Positions 37,464 through 37,561 of a stretch of 37,561 bases of DNA are shown piece after piece (the first letter of the stretch is position 1; every line of letters begins with the position of its first letter). Made by a program: the position numbers and the translations under genes. The notes beneath the pieces were generated by a model. It did no database searches and was not told the DNA's origin. It saw nothing but the letters and a program-made list of their open reading frames with translations. Source of the DNA: a virus; the IMG/VR virus record IMGVR_UViG_3300050821_001899, positions 1 to 37,561 of that record. One strand, given 5' to 3'.

Positions 37464-37561
37464 GGAGCCGCCGTGAAGTGTCCACATTGCGATGGGACGG
37501 GTGAGATAATGGAACCAGATGAGGCGCCCTATGATGAGCATATTTCGCGGCGTCGCGGTGG
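37464..37561. repeat. 98-bp direct repeat, copy 2 (window end)
   Basis: Identical to 35127-35224 from the first base to the last base of the window. Either a true second copy or a loop in the assembly path. Confidence 0.95.
37473..37561 (+). CDS. Second Com-like gene, truncated by window end
   Basis: GTG 37473 and 29 codons identical to the gene at 35136, then the window stops. If the repeat is real, this is a paralogue or the start of a second com/mom module; if not, it is an assembly repeat. Confidence 0.5.
   Translation, partial: MKCPHCDGTGEIMEPDEAPYDEHISRRRG

Overview
This window is a contiguous stretch of a tailed-phage genome (or an integrated or environmental relative). The order large terminase, portal, scaffold-like protein, major capsid, head-tail adaptor, tail-tube/stabilisation-like protein, glycine-rich tail tip, ejection-type virion proteins and lysozyme points to a short-tailed (podovirus-like) particle: I see no tape measure, sheath or major tail tube gene, and no phage RNA polymerase. 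The host is most likely an alphaproteobacterium, probably Rhizobiales. The sequence is GC-rich, a GcrA-like small regulator and a replication protein of the MDWF..YHGAPTDPKW type are present, and many small proteins resemble ones known from rhizobial phages. This host call comes from family recognition, not from a search.

Left arm (1-5800): an 89-bp repeat flanking a hairpin; a chain of tiny, mostly ATGA-coupled early genes, including an XRE-type regulator and an unusual protein with 24 cysteines spaced exactly three residues apart; a two-gene minus-strand unit diverging from a ribbon-helix-helix gene; then a DNA-metabolism block (winged-helix protein, MT-A70 adenine methyltransferase, RusA-like resolvase, GcrA-like protein, replication protein). 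The replication gene contains 10-bp-spaced GTAACGCA repeats that could be the origin.

Morphogenesis (5777-29323): terminase, zinc-ribbon protein, portal, scaffold-like protein, an HNH endonuclease inserted before the capsid gene, capsid, a small beta-rich protein, a carbohydrate cassette (two glycosyltransferase-like proteins and an SGNH esterase), adaptor, stabilisation protein, a glycine-rich tip, a nucleotidyltransferase, a sulfotransferase/GNAT-like fusion, three large ejection-type proteins, small membrane proteins, a second glycine-rich tip and a further tail protein.

Lysis (29328-32600): small membrane proteins, a GH24 lysozyme with an intact E-D-T triad, a holin-like protein behind its own promoter, several short exported or lipoprotein-like genes and an HTH protein. 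A minus-strand accessory block follows (32562-34395), with small membrane and secreted proteins, a strong palindrome, and a chimeric or frameshifted gene at a GC-rich hexanucleotide repeat.

Right arm (34480-37561): a resolvase-like protein without the catalytic serine, expressed from one of two interlocked divergent promoters, then a Mom-like adenine-modification gene preceded by a 62-residue cysteine-rich protein, with a hairpin over the mom start. This looks like an independent version of the phage Mu com-mom arrangement. Short phage genes follow, several starting with the same GGAGCCGCCGTG cassette. The window ends inside an exact 98-bp copy of the start of the Com-like gene. I saw no tRNA, rRNA, CRISPR array, insertion sequence or tyrosine integrase.
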